Shown: positions 49,769-59,089 of the stretch, piece by piece
Layout: each line of letters starts with the position of its first letter
How positions within the stretch are numbered: position 1 is the first letter of the stretch
Assembly (NCBI RefSeq): GCF_024198215.1
Contig: NZ_JAKCFA010000009.1
Span: 310,001 to 374,000 of the forward strand
Length of the DNA stretch: 64,000 nucleotides
DNA from: Myxococcus qinghaiensis
GTDB lineage: Bacteria > Myxococcota > Myxococcia > Myxococcales > Myxococcaceae
Reading direction: 5' to 3'
Notes under the pieces: generated by a model
What the model was told of the DNA's origin: nothing
The model's database searches: none
The model's input: only the letters and a program-made list of their open reading frames with translations
Translations under genes and position numbers: made by a program

Positions 49769-51388
49769 ATGACCGCCCACACCCTGACGAGCCCCGTCTC
49801 CCGCTTCCTGGACGGCCACCTACGACGCGATGCGCAGGCGCGGGAGTTGTCGGTGGCGCGCTTCATGGCGGGCCTGTCGGGCGCCTCGGTGCTGGTGGCG
49901 GCGGCGCTGGGGCCCTCCATTGGATGGGGGCTGACGCAGGCCCTGATGGGGTTGTCCGCCGTCCTGGCCCTCTACTACACGGCGCTGTGGCGGGTGCTGC
50001 GCTCGGGGGCGTTCCACCCGGCGATTCCGTGGCTCAACGTGGCGATTGAGGTCAGCATCCCCGCGGTGGTGCTGGCGTTCGACTTGCGCTTCCAGGGGCC
50101 CATCTACGCGCTCACCGCGCCCACGCTGGTCATCTGGCCCACGCTGATTACGCTCGCGACGTTGCGCAGCAATCCCCGGCTGGCGCTGGCGGCGGGCCTC
50201 CTCGTGGCGGCCGAGTACCTGGGCATCTACTTCCTCTTCGTCCAGCCGCTCCTGCCGGAGTCGGCGCTCATCACGCTGACGCCGCGCTTCATCGCCACGC
50301 GGGCGTTCTTCTTCGTGGCCGCGGGTGTCTTCACGGCGACGCTGGCGCGGCACTTCCTCCAGCTCACGCGCGGGGCGCTGTCCGCGCTGCGCGAGCAGGA
50401 GGTCATGGGCAAGTACGTGCTGCACGAGCGCGTGGGCGCGGGTGGCATGGCGGAGGTGTACAGGGCCACGTACTGCCCGGAGGGTGGCTTCCAGAAGCAG
50501 GTGGCCCTCAAGCGCATCCTCCCCTCGTTCGCGGACGACGACGAGTTCGTCACCATGTTCCGCCGGGAGGCGGAGCTGTGCTCGTCGCTCAACCACCCCA
50601 ACATCGTCCAGGTGTTCGACCTGGGGCGGCATGGCGGCACGTACTTCCTGGCGATGGAGTTCGTGGACGGGATGCCGCTCAGCTCGCTGATGCGGGGGCT
50701 GGCACGCAGGCCGCTGCCGGTGGCGGCGGTGACGTTCCTGGGCGCGGAGCTGGCGTCGGCGCTCGACTACCTGCACCGCCGCACGGGCCCGGACGGACAG
50801 CCGCTGCGGCTGGTCCACCGGGACCTCAACCCGCCCAACGTGCTGGTGTCGCGCTTCGGTGAAGTGAAGCTGTCGGACTTCGGGATTGCGCGGGACTCGG
50901 CGCGCTCGCAGCTCACCGCCGCGGGCAGCGTGCGCGGCAAGCTGGGCTACATGGCGCCCGAACAGGCGGCCGGGCGACCCTTCGATGGGCGCGCGGACCT
51001 CTTCGCGCTGGGGCTGACGCTTCACGAGGCCCTCACGGGGCGGCGCGCACTGCAGGGCTCCACACAGGAGGCGCTGCTGCGCGCGACGCTGGACCAGGAG
51101 CTGGCGCCGCCCTCGCACTTCAACCCGGAGGTGTCGCCCGCGCTGGACGCGGCGGTGATGGGCTTGCTCGAGAAGCGGCCGGAGCAACGCACCGCCAGCG
51201 GCGCGCTGTTGCGACAGCAGCTGCTCGCGGTGGATGGCGAGGGCGCGCCCTATCCTCGAGGCCAGGCGCTGCTCGCGAACGCGCTGCGCGAGGCCCAGGC
51301 GCGCAACCAGCAGGACAAAGCGGACAAGGCCGGAGAGGCCTCGGGACAAGCACCTCCTCGGGCTCCCGCCACCGCGCGTCCGGCCTGA
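49769..51388 (+). CDS. Membrane Ser/Thr protein kinase (N-terminal transmembrane domain)
   Basis: 539 residues from MTAHTLTSP. The first ~210 residues hold about six transmembrane helices resembling sensor membrane domains. A Hanks kinase domain follows (~216-480) with VGAGGMAEVYRA, VALKRI, HRDLNPPNV, SDFGIA and APEQ, all catalytic residues intact. The C-terminal ~30 residues are Ala/Lys/Pro-rich. The order is inverted relative to usual bacterial receptor kinases, which place the kinase N-terminal and the sensor outside. It is divergent from the amidohydrolase gene (210-bp gap). Confidence 0.93.
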   Translation: MTAHTLTSPVSRFLDGHLRRDAQARELSVARFMAGLSGASVLVAAALGPSIGWGLTQALMGLSAVLALYYTALWRVLRSGAFHPAIPWLNVAIEVSIPAVVLAFDLRFQGPIYALTAPTLVIWPTLITLATLRSNPRLALAAGLLVAAEYLGIYFLFVQPLLPESALITLTPRFIATRAFFFVAAGVFTATLARHFLQLTRGALSALREQEVMGKYVLHERVGAGGMAEVYRATYCPEGGFQKQVALKRILPSFADDDEFVTMFRREAELCSSLNHPNIVQVFDLGRHGGTYFLAMEFVDGMPLSSLMRGLARRPLPVAAVTFLGAELASALDYLHRRTGPDGQPLRLVHRDLNPPNVLVSRFGEVKLSDFGIARDSARSQLTAAGSVRGKLGYMAPEQAAGRPFDGRADLFALGLTLHEALTGRRALQGSTQEALLRATLDQELAPPSHFNPEVSPALDAAVMGLLEKRPEQRTASGALLRQQLLAVDGEGAPYPRGQALLANALREAQARNQQDKADKAGEASGQAPPRAPATARPA

Positions 51389-51470
51389 CGCGCACCCCAT
51401 TCAAATCTCCTGCGCCCGTGACGCCTTCGCGCTAATCAGGGCGCGCACGCCTCACCGGGAGCGACACACC

Positions 51471-52322
51471 ATGGACGTGGCCGTCCTCACCTTTGCCGAC
51501 CTGCCGGAGCTGGACGCCTACGACGCTCCCCTGCTTCCCGCGCTCAAGGCGCTCGGACTGGATGCGCGGCCCGTCGTGTGGGACGACCCGACGGTGGACT
51601 TCCGCACCGTGCGCCTGGCCGTCGTGCGCACCACCTGGGACAGCCACCTGCGCCGCGACACCTTCGTCGCCTGGGCCCAGAAGGTCGGCCGCCTCACGAA
51701 GCTCCACAATCCCGCGGACGTGCTGCGCTGGAATACCCACAAGTTCTACCTGCGTGAGCTGGAGGCCAAGGGCATCCCCGTGACGCCCACCGTCTGGGTG
51801 GAGCGCGGCGGAACCCTGGACGTCGGCGCCCTCATGAAGTCGCGCGGCTGGGACACCGTCGTCCTCAAGCCCGCCGTGTCCGCGGGCGCGCTCAAGACGC
51901 ACATCCTCCCGCGCTCGGAAGCCGCCTCCGCCACCGCGCTCGTCACGGAGCTGGCCGCCGGGTGCGAGCTGATGGTGCAGCCCTACCTCACCGCCTTCGA
52001 GACCGAGGGCGAGCGCAGCTACATCTCCTTCGACGGCGCCTTCAGCCACGCGGTGCGCAGGCCTCCCACGCTCAAGTCCGCGCCCCGAGGCTTCGCGCAG
52101 CCCTCCCTCTTCACACCCGACAACCGCGAGGAAGTCCGACTGGCGGAGCGCGTGCTGGAGGCCATGGGCCCACCGCTGCTCTACGCGCGCGTGGACGTGG
52201 CCACGGACAACGAGGGCGTCACGCGCCTGCAGGAAGTGGAAGTCACCGAGCCCTCCCTCTTCCTGTCCCTCGACCCCGAGGCCCCGGGCCGACTCGCCCG
52301 CGCCATCGCAGCCAAGCTGTGA
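51471..52322 (+). CDS. ATP-grasp family ligase
   Basis: 283 residues, soluble. The N-terminal preATP-grasp fold (VAVLTFADLPELDAYD) is followed by ATP-grasp elements VVLKPAVSAGALKTH (~125), a hinge ELMVQPYLTAFETEGERSYISFDG (~165-190) and a metal-binding EVEVTEPSLF near the end. Resembles glutathione synthase/RimK-like carboxylate-amine ligases. No neighbour indicates a pathway; it stands alone 82 bp after the kinase. Confidence 0.85.
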   Translation: MDVAVLTFADLPELDAYDAPLLPALKALGLDARPVVWDDPTVDFRTVRLAVVRTTWDSHLRRDTFVAWAQKVGRLTKLHNPADVLRWNTHKFYLRELEAKGIPVTPTVWVERGGTLDVGALMKSRGWDTVVLKPAVSAGALKTHILPRSEAASATALVTELAAGCELMVQPYLTAFETEGERSYISFDGAFSHAVRRPPTLKSAPRGFAQPSLFTPDNREEVRLAERVLEAMGPPLLYARVDVATDNEGVTRLQEVEVTEPSLFLSLDPEAPGRLARAIAAKL

Positions 52323-52334
52323 CGCCGTGACGCC

Positions 52335-53759
52335 TTAGAGAGCGCACACCCGCGTGTCGGTGTTGCGGAACACGCACAGCAGCTTCGGCAGGCGCTTCTT
52401 CCAGAAGAACCAGTCGTGCTGCCCGCTCGGCTCATGGACGTAGGCCACGTCGTAGCCCCGGCTCCTCAGCGCCGCGAGGAACTGGAGGTTGGACTGACAG
52501 TCGTCGGAGCCCTGCTCTCCGTCGTCCGTGCAGCCCGTCGCGGGCGAGCCATGGTCCACGTAGAAGCGCACCGGCACCACCGGCTCCTGCCCCGCGCGCA
52601 CCACCATGGCGTTGCCGTCGTCCCGGTCCACCTCACCGTCGTGCGGCCAGAACAGCGTCCCCGACTGCGTGCCCACGAAGCCGAACTTCTCCGGGAACTG
52701 GAAGCCCGCGTACACGGAGATGAGCCCGCCCAGCGACGCGCCGAAGATGCCCGTGTCCTGCGGCCCCGTCTTCACCCGGAAGCCCGCCTCCACGCGAGGC
52801 ATCAGGTCATCCTTCAGGAAGGCCAGGTACTCGTCGCCCTTGGGCGCGGGCCAGCCCGGCGCTCGCGCGGGTGGGAAGGTGTACTGCGCCAGTCGCACGT
52901 CCTGATTGGGCAGCGCCACGAAGACGAGCACCGCCGCGTCCTGGGGCCGCGCCTTGTAGTGCGCGTCCGCCGCGTCCACGAAGGACTCGCGGGTGATGCT
53001 CTCGTTGCCGTCGTGCACGTACATCACCGGCAGCGTCGGACACTCCGGACCGTCGTACGAAGGCGGCGTGTAGACGAACACGTCGCGCGCATCGCCGAGC
53101 ACCGTGGCGTGCACGCCGTACCAGGCGGTGAGCCGCCCCTTCGTCGCGTCCTGCGCGTCCGGGTACACGAGCGAGTTGAACTGGCCCACCGCGTTGCGGT
53201 TGAGGCGGTCCCACACCACGTTCCTCGCGCGAGGGTCCTCGAAGAAGCTCCCGCCCTTCACCAGCTTGTAGGGGTGCGGCCCCGTGCGAGGGATGTCCAC
53301 CTCCGCGACGAACAGGTCCGTGTCGCGCACCTGCGTGAGCTGCGTGGCGGTGGGCGACCATTCGTTGAAGTCGCCGGCCACGTACGTGTCGCGCGCGGCA
53401 TCGCCCCGGACGAAGAAGACCACCCGCTGCCGGCCGGAGCTCGCGTCGCTCACCAGCGGCGTGCCGCCCTGCGCCGCCACGTCCGCGACGAACTGGTCGA
53501 TGGCCGCCGTGCGGACCTCGGGCGAGGTGGCCCGGCTCATCGCGAGCTGCAGGCCCCCCCAGAGGGAGATGGGCGCGCCGCGCACGACGGACGAGCGCTG
53601 ACAGGCCCAGCTCTCCGGTCCCGAGCCACCATCCGGTGCGACGCCCCCATCCGGGTACGACTGGGTGAAGGGCGGGGGCCGCACGTACACCGAGCCCTCG
53701 GAGTCATCACACGCGGACAGCAGCGTCGCGCACAGCAGGACAGCGGACAGACGGCGCAT
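52335..53759 (-). CDS. E-set/esterase D-type lipoprotein
   Basis: 474 residues from MRRLSAVLLCATLLSAC; lipidated at Cys17. Residues ~95-190 form an AMPK-glycogen-binding-like E-set domain (VVFFVRGDAARDTYVAGDFNEWSP). The C-terminal half is an esterase D/enterochelin esterase-like alpha/beta hydrolase with MYVHDGNESIT, nucleophile GIFGASLGG (~350) and His in PSGQHDWFFW. Exported counterpart of the cytoplasmic protein at 29548-30612. Tail-to-tail with the ATP-grasp gene, 12 bp apart. Confidence 0.88.
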   Translation of the reverse strand: MRRLSAVLLCATLLSACDDSEGSVYVRPPPFTQSYPDGGVAPDGGSGPESWACQRSSVVRGAPISLWGGLQLAMSRATSPEVRTAAIDQFVADVAAQGGTPLVSDASSGRQRVVFFVRGDAARDTYVAGDFNEWSPTATQLTQVRDTDLFVAEVDIPRTGPHPYKLVKGGSFFEDPRARNVVWDRLNRNAVGQFNSLVYPDAQDATKGRLTAWYGVHATVLGDARDVFVYTPPSYDGPECPTLPVMYVHDGNESITRESFVDAADAHYKARPQDAAVLVFVALPNQDVRLAQYTFPPARAPGWPAPKGDEYLAFLKDDLMPRVEAGFRVKTGPQDTGIFGASLGGLISVYAGFQFPEKFGFVGTQSGTLFWPHDGEVDRDDGNAMVVRAGQEPVVPVRFYVDHGSPATGCTDDGEQGSDDCQSNLQFLAALRSRGYDVAYVHEPSGQHDWFFWKKRLPKLLCVFRNTDTRVCAL

Positions 53760-53790
53760 CAACGTCTCCAGGAGCTGGAGGGAACAGTCG

Positions 53791-54336
53791 CTACGGCTGG
53801 GGCTTGGCGGCGGTGGCGGCGCTCGGCACCGTGAACTCACGCCCCCACAACCGCACCTTCGTGGCCTTGTCGGCCTCGCCGTCGAAGAAGACGCTCGCCT
53901 TCACCTTCACCGAGGGCGGCACCTTGATGGAGTCGGACGCCTGTCCCGGGGAGCGCGCCTGGAGCGGCGTGGCGAAGCCATCCTTGTCCAGGAGCTGCGC
54001 GCCGCCGCCTTCCTGGAGTCCGAGCAGGTGCAGCGGCTCGGCCGTCTTGTTCGTCACGGCCAGCACCACCTCCACCCCGCCTCCGTTGGACGCCTTCACC
54101 TCCAGCACGGACAGCTCCGTGTTGGCGTGGACCTCGTCCGCCGCGGACAGCGTGCGTGAGCCATCCGTGCTCACCGCGCCCTTGCGGCCTTCCTTCATCC
54201 CCTCCACCACGCCGCTGCTGGCGCCCTTGGCCACTTCCACCGTCTTGCCCACCACCGCGGCCGTGACGTCCTTCGCGGTTTCCCCCTGGCAGGCGGGGAC
54301 GAGGATCAACAACGGGGCGAGCAGCAAGTGGCGCAT
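53791..54336 (-). CDS. Small lipoprotein
   Basis: 181 residues from MRHLLLAPLLILVPAC; lipidated at Cys16. It has an amphipathic Gly/Lys/Val stretch (~20-50) and a beta-rich domain (LSVLEVKASNGGGVEVVLAVTNKTAEPLHLLG) like DUF/FxLYD-type secreted beta-sandwiches. No catalytic motifs. It lies 31 bp upstream of the esterase lipoprotein gene, so the two are probably one operon. Confidence 0.78.
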   Translation of the reverse strand: MRHLLLAPLLILVPACQGETAKDVTAAVVGKTVEVAKGASSGVVEGMKEGRKGAVSTDGSRTLSAADEVHANTELSVLEVKASNGGGVEVVLAVTNKTAEPLHLLGLQEGGGAQLLDKDGFATPLQARSPGQASDSIKVPPSVKVKASVFFDGEADKATKVRLWGREFTVPSAATAAKPQP

Positions 54337-54474
54337 GGGACCTCCAGACGAATGTGGGCGCGGGTGTACTACAGGCCCCCGCCCGGGCGCGAGAGGGGCC
54401 TCCCCCGCCTGGTTTCCGACCATTCGTGGACACCTGGACGCACCTTCTCGCGCCTGGCGGGCCCCGAAGAGGTT

Positions 54475-55020
54475 ATGAGTCACCCCATGGCTCGCGCTCT
54501 GCTGCTCTCGCTGCTGGTGAGGCAGCACATGGCTCTGAAGGAAAAGTTTCGCGCCAAGTACCCACATCCCTGGCTGGTGTGGGAGGCGGGCGCGTGGAAC
54601 GTCCCCGAGACGACGGAGGGGAACGTGGGTGCCACCCGACTGCCCTTGACGGACCTGCGGGACTGCCTGCCCGCCGGGGACGCCATGTGCTTCGAGCTGG
54701 TGGCGCTGGCGGAGCGAGGCCCCATGCGACTGGGCCGCGCCTCGAACAACGCGCTGGTGGTCAACGACGCCACGGTGTCGAGGGAGCAGCTCATCCTCAC
54801 CCCCCGGCCCCACGCGGGCTGGCATGTGGCGAAGGTGGCGGATGCCCGGCCGGTGAAGCTGGAGGGCCAGGAACTCTCCGAGGACGGCGCGGAGCTGAGC
54901 CCCGGCGCGAAGCTGGAGGTGGGCGACGTGCGCTTCACCTTCCATGACGCGGACGGCTTCGACGAGCGCATCTCCCGCATCGCCGCGCAGGTCCTGGCGC
55001 AGACGGCCGCCTCGCGCTGA
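54475..55020 (+). CDS. FHA-domain protein
   Basis: 181 residues from MSHPMARALLLSLLVRQ. An N-terminal helical region of ~60 residues is followed by an FHA domain (~75-160) with RLGRASNNALVVNDATVSREQLIL: GR, S..N and SREQ are present (Gln in place of the usual His), so phosphopeptide binding is probable. Cytoplasmic. Two Ser/Thr kinases lie nearby (49.8 and 56.7 kb) and could provide its ligand. Upstream frame extension to 54328 lacks coding features. Confidence 0.82.
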   Translation: MSHPMARALLLSLLVRQHMALKEKFRAKYPHPWLVWEAGAWNVPETTEGNVGATRLPLTDLRDCLPAGDAMCFELVALAERGPMRLGRASNNALVVNDATVSREQLILTPRPHAGWHVAKVADARPVKLEGQELSEDGAELSPGAKLEVGDVRFTFHDADGFDERISRIAAQVLAQTAASR

Positions 55021-55148
55021 GGCGGCAGGCCGCGCAACAGGGCTCGCCAAGAGCAGCGCGGCATGAGCGCCCTCACGCACGAAGGAGCGGCGCTCGCCAC
55101 GAGCAGCCTGCCCGTCCCGAAGGGGCCTCGCGGCGCGGCTGCCTGCTC

Positions 55149-56690
55149 CTACCGTGAGGCCGGGTCAGCGCTCGCCGCGCGAGTGCCCTTGCGCGGCGCG
55201 GGTGCGTTCCGGGTGCCCTTCTTCGCGCTCGTCTTCGCGGTGAGGGACTTGGCCAGCGGCACCTCCAGCTCGGCGTGGGAGTCCAGTCGCACCGAGCGCT
55301 CCGACGACACGTAGCCCGCCAGCTCCACCTTCAGGGTCAGCGGCACCTCGCGGCGAGGCAGCTCACGCACCAGCGGGGTGATGCCCAGCACCTCGCCCGT
55401 GTCCGAGCGCACCACCTGCGCGCCCTCCGGGAAGGAGTGCACGGTGAGCCTGACGGCGGGATGCGCGAGCTCGGGCAGCGACGGCTCCGCCCGGGCCTCG
55501 GCCTCGCGCCGGGGCGCCACGACGGACTCCGGCGCGCGCGCGAGGAGGGACTCGTCCGCCGAGCCGGACAAGCCCGTCGAGTTCACCGACTCCGTCGAGC
55601 GCATCCCGGTCCACAGCAGCGCGCCCGTCAGCAGCGCCAGCACGCCTCCGCCCGCGGCCATCACCGCGCGACGGCGCGTCGCTCCGACGACGGCCATCCG
55701 CCGCGTGGGCCGCTCCGAGGCCTCCAGCGCCGCCAGGGCCTCCGGCGACGAGGGCGCTTGGAGGGGCATCAGCAACAACCCCGTCGTCACCTCCGCGAGC
55801 GTCTGGGGCCGCGCCTCCGGCTCCTTCGCCAGGCAGCGCATCACCAGGTCCGCGAGCTGGGGCGGCAGCGGCTCGCCCGAAGGCAGGTGCGAGGGCAGCG
55901 GCGGCGGCGGCTGGGTGATGATCTGCACCACCAGCTGACCGAAGGCCTCCGCCTGGAACGGCGGATGCCCGCTGAGCATCTCGTAGAAGATGTTGCCCAC
56001 CGCGTAGATGTCCGAGCGCGCGTCCACCGAGAGACCCGCGGCCTGCTCCGGAGACATGTACGCCGGCGTGCCGATGATGGTGCCGTCCAGCGTGCCGGTG
56101 GGGGCCCCCTCGGAGGACAGGTGCTTGGCCACGCCGAAGTCCAGCACCTTCACGAAGTCCGGCTGGCCCGCGCGCTGGGTGAGGAAGAGGTTGTCCGGCT
56201 TGATGTCCCGGTGCACCACGCCCACCTGGTGGGCCGCGCCCAGCGCCGCGCACACCTGCACGGCGATGCGCTGGATGCGCGCGAGCGACAGCGGCTCCTG
56301 CCTCAGGAGCGCGCTCAGCCCCTGGCCCCGCAACAGCTCCATGACGCAGTAGACGTGGCCGCCCTCGCCCTCGTCCACGAAGTCGAAGATCTCCACGATG
56401 TGCTCGTGGTTGATTTGATTCACGGTGCGGGCTTCCTGGAAGAAGCGCTGCACGAAGCCGCCGTCCCGCGCGTGCTCCGGCTTCAGCACCTTCAGGGCCA
56501 CCTGCCGTCCCAGCCGCGCGTGACGCGCCTGGAACACCCGTCCCATGGAGCCTTCACCCAGGAACGTCTCGAGCTGGTAGCTGCCCAGCACCGAGCCTTC
56601 CCGCAACTCCACGCCCATCCGGGGCTCGCCACTCATGGAGCCTCCACGACCGGACAGCAGGGTCTGCGCGAAGAGGTCATCGTTGCCCAT
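55149..56690 (-). CDS. Ser/Thr protein kinase with PEGA domain
   Basis: 513 residues from MGNDDLFAQTLL. The kinase domain (~35-310) has FLGEGSMGRVFQA, VALKVLKPE, HRDIKPDNLF, LDFGVAKHL and SPEQAAG, complete. One transmembrane helix (about 375-395), then a Pro/Glu-rich linker and an extracytoplasmic PEGA domain (~430-490). The tail is Lys/Ala/Arg-rich. Typical myxobacterial PEGA kinase. It follows two minus-strand genes encoding a PEGA protein and a small lipoprotein, after a 208-bp gap with a hairpin. Confidence 0.93.
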   Translation of the reverse strand: MGNDDLFAQTLLSGRGGSMSGEPRMGVELREGSVLGSYQLETFLGEGSMGRVFQARHARLGRQVALKVLKPEHARDGGFVQRFFQEARTVNQINHEHIVEIFDFVDEGEGGHVYCVMELLRGQGLSALLRQEPLSLARIQRIAVQVCAALGAAHQVGVVHRDIKPDNLFLTQRAGQPDFVKVLDFGVAKHLSSEGAPTGTLDGTIIGTPAYMSPEQAAGLSVDARSDIYAVGNIFYEMLSGHPPFQAEAFGQLVVQIITQPPPPLPSHLPSGEPLPPQLADLVMRCLAKEPEARPQTLAEVTTGLLLMPLQAPSSPEALAALEASERPTRRMAVVGATRRRAVMAAGGGVLALLTGALLWTGMRSTESVNSTGLSGSADESLLARAPESVVAPRREAEARAEPSLPELAHPAVRLTVHSFPEGAQVVRSDTGEVLGITPLVRELPRREVPLTLKVELAGYVSSERSVRLDSHAELEVPLAKSLTAKTSAKKGTRNAPAPRKGTRAASADPASR

Positions 56691-56770
56691 GGTGTGAAGA
56701 ACTCTCCATGCCCAGGCCCAACGGCAACCCACGCCGGACCCTCTGTCTTCCACGCAACGTCCGCGCCGTT

Positions 56771-56815
56771 GCCTCCGCCAGAGGTCCACCAGGACCCCTC
56801 ACTCCAGGCGGAGGC
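56771..56815. terminator. Long GC hairpin between lipoprotein and kinase genes
   Basis: GCCTCCGCC (56771-56779) pairs perfectly with GGCGGAGGC (56807-56815); the loop contains further partial pairing (GAGGTCC/GGAC-CCCTC). It could terminate or attenuate transcription from the upstream minus-strand operon. No T-run. Confidence 0.4.
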
Positions 56816-56898
56816 TCCAAGCCCGCATGCACGCCTCCACGCTCCGTCCGCCGTCCACCCACGGACGGGCGTGCCCACCTGTCGCCGGTGCCGTTGCG

Positions 56899-57252
56899 TC
56901 AGGGAGTCCCCGCGCGAAGCTGGCACCGACCCTCCACACAGGCCTGCTCGGCGGCGCAGACCGTGCCGCAGGCGCCGCAGTTCAGCGGATCCGACCCCCG
57001 GTCGATGCCCTCGTCGATCTGCCCATCGCAGTCGTCGTCCACGTTGTTGCACTTCTCCTCGGGCTCCGGGAGGCAGCAGTACTTGGGCCCGTCGTTGGGC
57101 AGCGACGTGCACACGTACCCTTCCCCGCCACAGTCGGCCTCCACCTCGCAGGTGTAGGGAGAGTCCTTGGGGAAATCCACCGCGCAGCCCGCCACGCCGG
57201 ACACCAGCAGCAGGGAGGCGAAGGCTCGCAGCCAGCAATTGAAGGTCTTCAT
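56899..57252 (-). CDS. Small Cys-rich lipoprotein
   Basis: 117 residues from MKTFNCWLRAFAS; lipobox VAGC. The mature part has 12 or so Cys, including the myxobacterial motif CNNVDDDCDGQIDEG, a Ca-binding-like Asp-rich loop, then LNCGACGTVC. It lies 4 bp downstream of the PEGA protein gene, so is co-translated with it. Likely an exported disulfide-rich protein of unknown function. Confidence 0.83.
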   Translation of the reverse strand: MKTFNCWLRAFASLLLVSGVAGCAVDFPKDSPYTCEVEADCGGEGYVCTSLPNDGPKYCCLPEPEEKCNNVDDDCDGQIDEGIDRGSDPLNCGACGTVCAAEQACVEGRCQLRAGTP

Positions 57253-57256
57253 GGGT

Positions 57257-58456
57257 TCAGAAGCTCCCGCCAACGACGACGTGGACCGCGGTGGCCGCGC
57301 CCGCGCTGACCGTGCCCGTGGGCGCCGGCGCCTCGCTGCGCGAGGGCACCACCAGCAACCACGTCACGCTGCCCGCCGTCACCGCGCCACCACCGATGAG
57401 CAGCGCCGTGGCCAGGTTGGCCTGCGACTGCGCATCCAGCCGCTCCTTGCGCGTCACGTCGATCATCCCGTCTCCATCCGCGTCCTTCGCCCGGGACTCC
57501 ACGTCCTTGGCGCTCTTGCCCATCACCGCGCCCACGCCCACCGCCACCAGGCCCACCACCGCCGTGTAGAGCGCCGGCCGCTTGTAGATGGGCGTGCCGC
57601 CCGAGCTCTTCGCCGCCTTCCGGGCCACCGCGTCCTCAGGGCCCTCCGGCGCCGGACCGGAGATCTCCATCCGGACCTCCACCTGCTCGCGCGCACCGGG
57701 CTTGAGCGTCAGCGTCTTGGTGTAGGGCGCGTACTCCTCCGCGGACACCTCCAGCTGCGCGGTGCCCGGCGGCAGGCGCGCCTCCACGCTGCCCACGCCG
57801 AGGATGCGCTCGCCCACCTTCACCACCGCGGTGGGGACGTTGACGCTCACCTTCAGCACCGCGCGCGGACGGCCCAGCGCCATCATCCGGCTGCCCAGCT
57901 TGCTGGCCGCTTCCTTCTGGAAGGCCGCGTCCTTCGGGTTGCGTCCGGACACCACGTCCTCGTGCACCACGTTGCGGTCGCGGTCGTACGTCCACGCGCG
58001 CAGCGTCCAGCCCGCGTCCTCCAGCGACAGCCGCGCCGTGGTGAGCAGGTCCGCGTCCAGCGCCTCCGCCGGCTCCGCCAGACACGAGGCCTGCGTGCAG
58101 CGCAGCGTCGCGTCGTAGCGGTTCTCCAGCCGCTCGCGCACGTCGCGGGGGCTGCCGCCGAAGGCCACCATGCCGGAGGACACCGCGCCCTTCGCCAGCT
58201 CCCGCAGCCAGACCGAGGCCTGCTGCGCGCCCGCGCGCTCCGGCGTGTCCAGACCCACGAGGATGAAGCGCGGCGTCAGCGACACGCCCTCGTCCTCGGG
58301 TCTCAGGTCCAACCCCATGCCCGGCTGCTCAGGGGTGTCCTGGGTGGATGAATCGGAGCTGAGGTCCAGCCCCAGGCCCTGCTCCTGGGCCCGCGCGGGA
58401 CGGGCCAGCAGCACGAGCGCCAGCATGGCGACAGGCAGAACGGCGGGAATGCGCAT
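57257..58456 (-). CDS. Secreted PEGA-domain protein
   Basis: 399 residues. Signal peptide to ARA (about residue 24), a Gly/Leu/Asp-rich repeat (GLGLDLSS, GMGLDLRP), then an alpha/beta region (FILVGLDTPERAG ... ATLRCTQASCLA) like the TolB/CsgG-related N-termini of myxobacterial PEGA proteins. A PEGA domain sits at ~200-260. Two hydrophobic segments near 295-310 and 345-365 suggest it stays in the membrane. An Asp loop DADGDGMID lies between them. First gene of an operon with the small Cys-rich lipoprotein. Confidence 0.82.
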   Translation of the reverse strand: MRIPAVLPVAMLALVLLARPARAQEQGLGLDLSSDSSTQDTPEQPGMGLDLRPEDEGVSLTPRFILVGLDTPERAGAQQASVWLRELAKGAVSSGMVAFGGSPRDVRERLENRYDATLRCTQASCLAEPAEALDADLLTTARLSLEDAGWTLRAWTYDRDRNVVHEDVVSGRNPKDAAFQKEAASKLGSRMMALGRPRAVLKVSVNVPTAVVKVGERILGVGSVEARLPPGTAQLEVSAEEYAPYTKTLTLKPGAREQVEVRMEISGPAPEGPEDAVARKAAKSSGGTPIYKRPALYTAVVGLVAVGVGAVMGKSAKDVESRAKDADGDGMIDVTRKERLDAQSQANLATALLIGGGAVTAGSVTWLLVVPSRSEAPAPTGTVSAGAATAVHVVVGGSF

Positions 58457-58586
58457 GCCGTCGTTCTACTCCTTTGCCATTCCCAACGGAATGATCGGCC
58501 GGGTTCCAGACACCGGAGGTCGGCGTGTGGGTGTCAACCCTGTACGACATGGCCGCCTGCCCTGCGCGCGGAGGGGAAGCGGCTCG

Positions 58587-58603
58587 CGGCAGGAAGCTTG
58601 CCG
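58587..58603. promoter_or_regulatory. Hairpin upstream of the host-attachment-family gene
   Basis: CGGCAGG (58587-58593) pairs with CTTGCCG (58597-58603) with one G-T, loop AAG. Outer bases resemble the CGGCAA/TTGCCG half-sites at 7239 and 14764, but half-site spacing differs, so kinship is uncertain. Confidence 0.3.
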
Positions 58604-58648
58604 GGTGTCGCGGGGGTCCGCATCTCCCATCCTAAGGAGGCGTGACAT

Positions 58649-59089
58649 ATGGCGGACGCAAAGCTCTGGATTCTTGTGGGGAACGCGAGCCGGGCAAGGC
58701 TCTTCGCGACGGACGCGAAGGCGGAGAAGGAGTGGAGTCTGGTCGAGGAGTTCCTCCACGAGGAGAGCCGAGCGAAGAGCGTGCAGCTGCGCGAACAGCC
58801 AGACAACCCCAACGCCGGCACCCTGCATGGCCCGCCGGGTGAGAACGAGCCCAACGGCCGCCGGGAGCTGGAGCATGACCGCTTCGCCCGGGAGCTGTCC
58901 GTCGCCCTGGACAAGGGCCATGACAGCCACGCCTTCGACAAGCTCGTCATCGCCGCGCCTCCCGAATTCCTCGGCAGGCTGCGCAAGGCGCTGAGCACCC
59001 GGGTGCGGCAGCGCGTGCTGCTGGATGTGGGCTCCGACTACTCCACGGTGCCCGCCCGCGATTTGCCTGAGCGCGTCCCCCTCCTCTAG
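58649..59089 (+). CDS. Host-attachment protein family (PF10116-like)
   Basis: 146 residues, soluble. It starts KLWILVGNASRARLF, the diagnostic strand-loop of the AtsE-like family (named for an Agrobacterium attachment gene), and continues with LVEEFLHEESRAKS and KLVIAAPPEFLGRLRKALS. An unusually strong Shine-Dalgarno, AAGGAGG, precedes the ATG by 10 bp. The fold resembles eRF1-domain/archaeal release-factor-like proteins; the true role in free-living bacteria is unknown. Confidence 0.85.
   Translation: MADAKLWILVGNASRARLFATDAKAEKEWSLVEEFLHEESRAKSVQLREQPDNPNAGTLHGPPGENEPNGRRELEHDRFARELSVALDKGHDSHAFDKLVIAAPPEFLGRLRKALSTRVRQRVLLDVGSDYSTVPARDLPERVPLL

Noticed and set aside
56729..56743. Another CGGCAA palindrome copy (CGGCAACCCACGCCG)
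   Set aside because: Two mismatches in the right half and no tandem partner; not distinguishable from chance.
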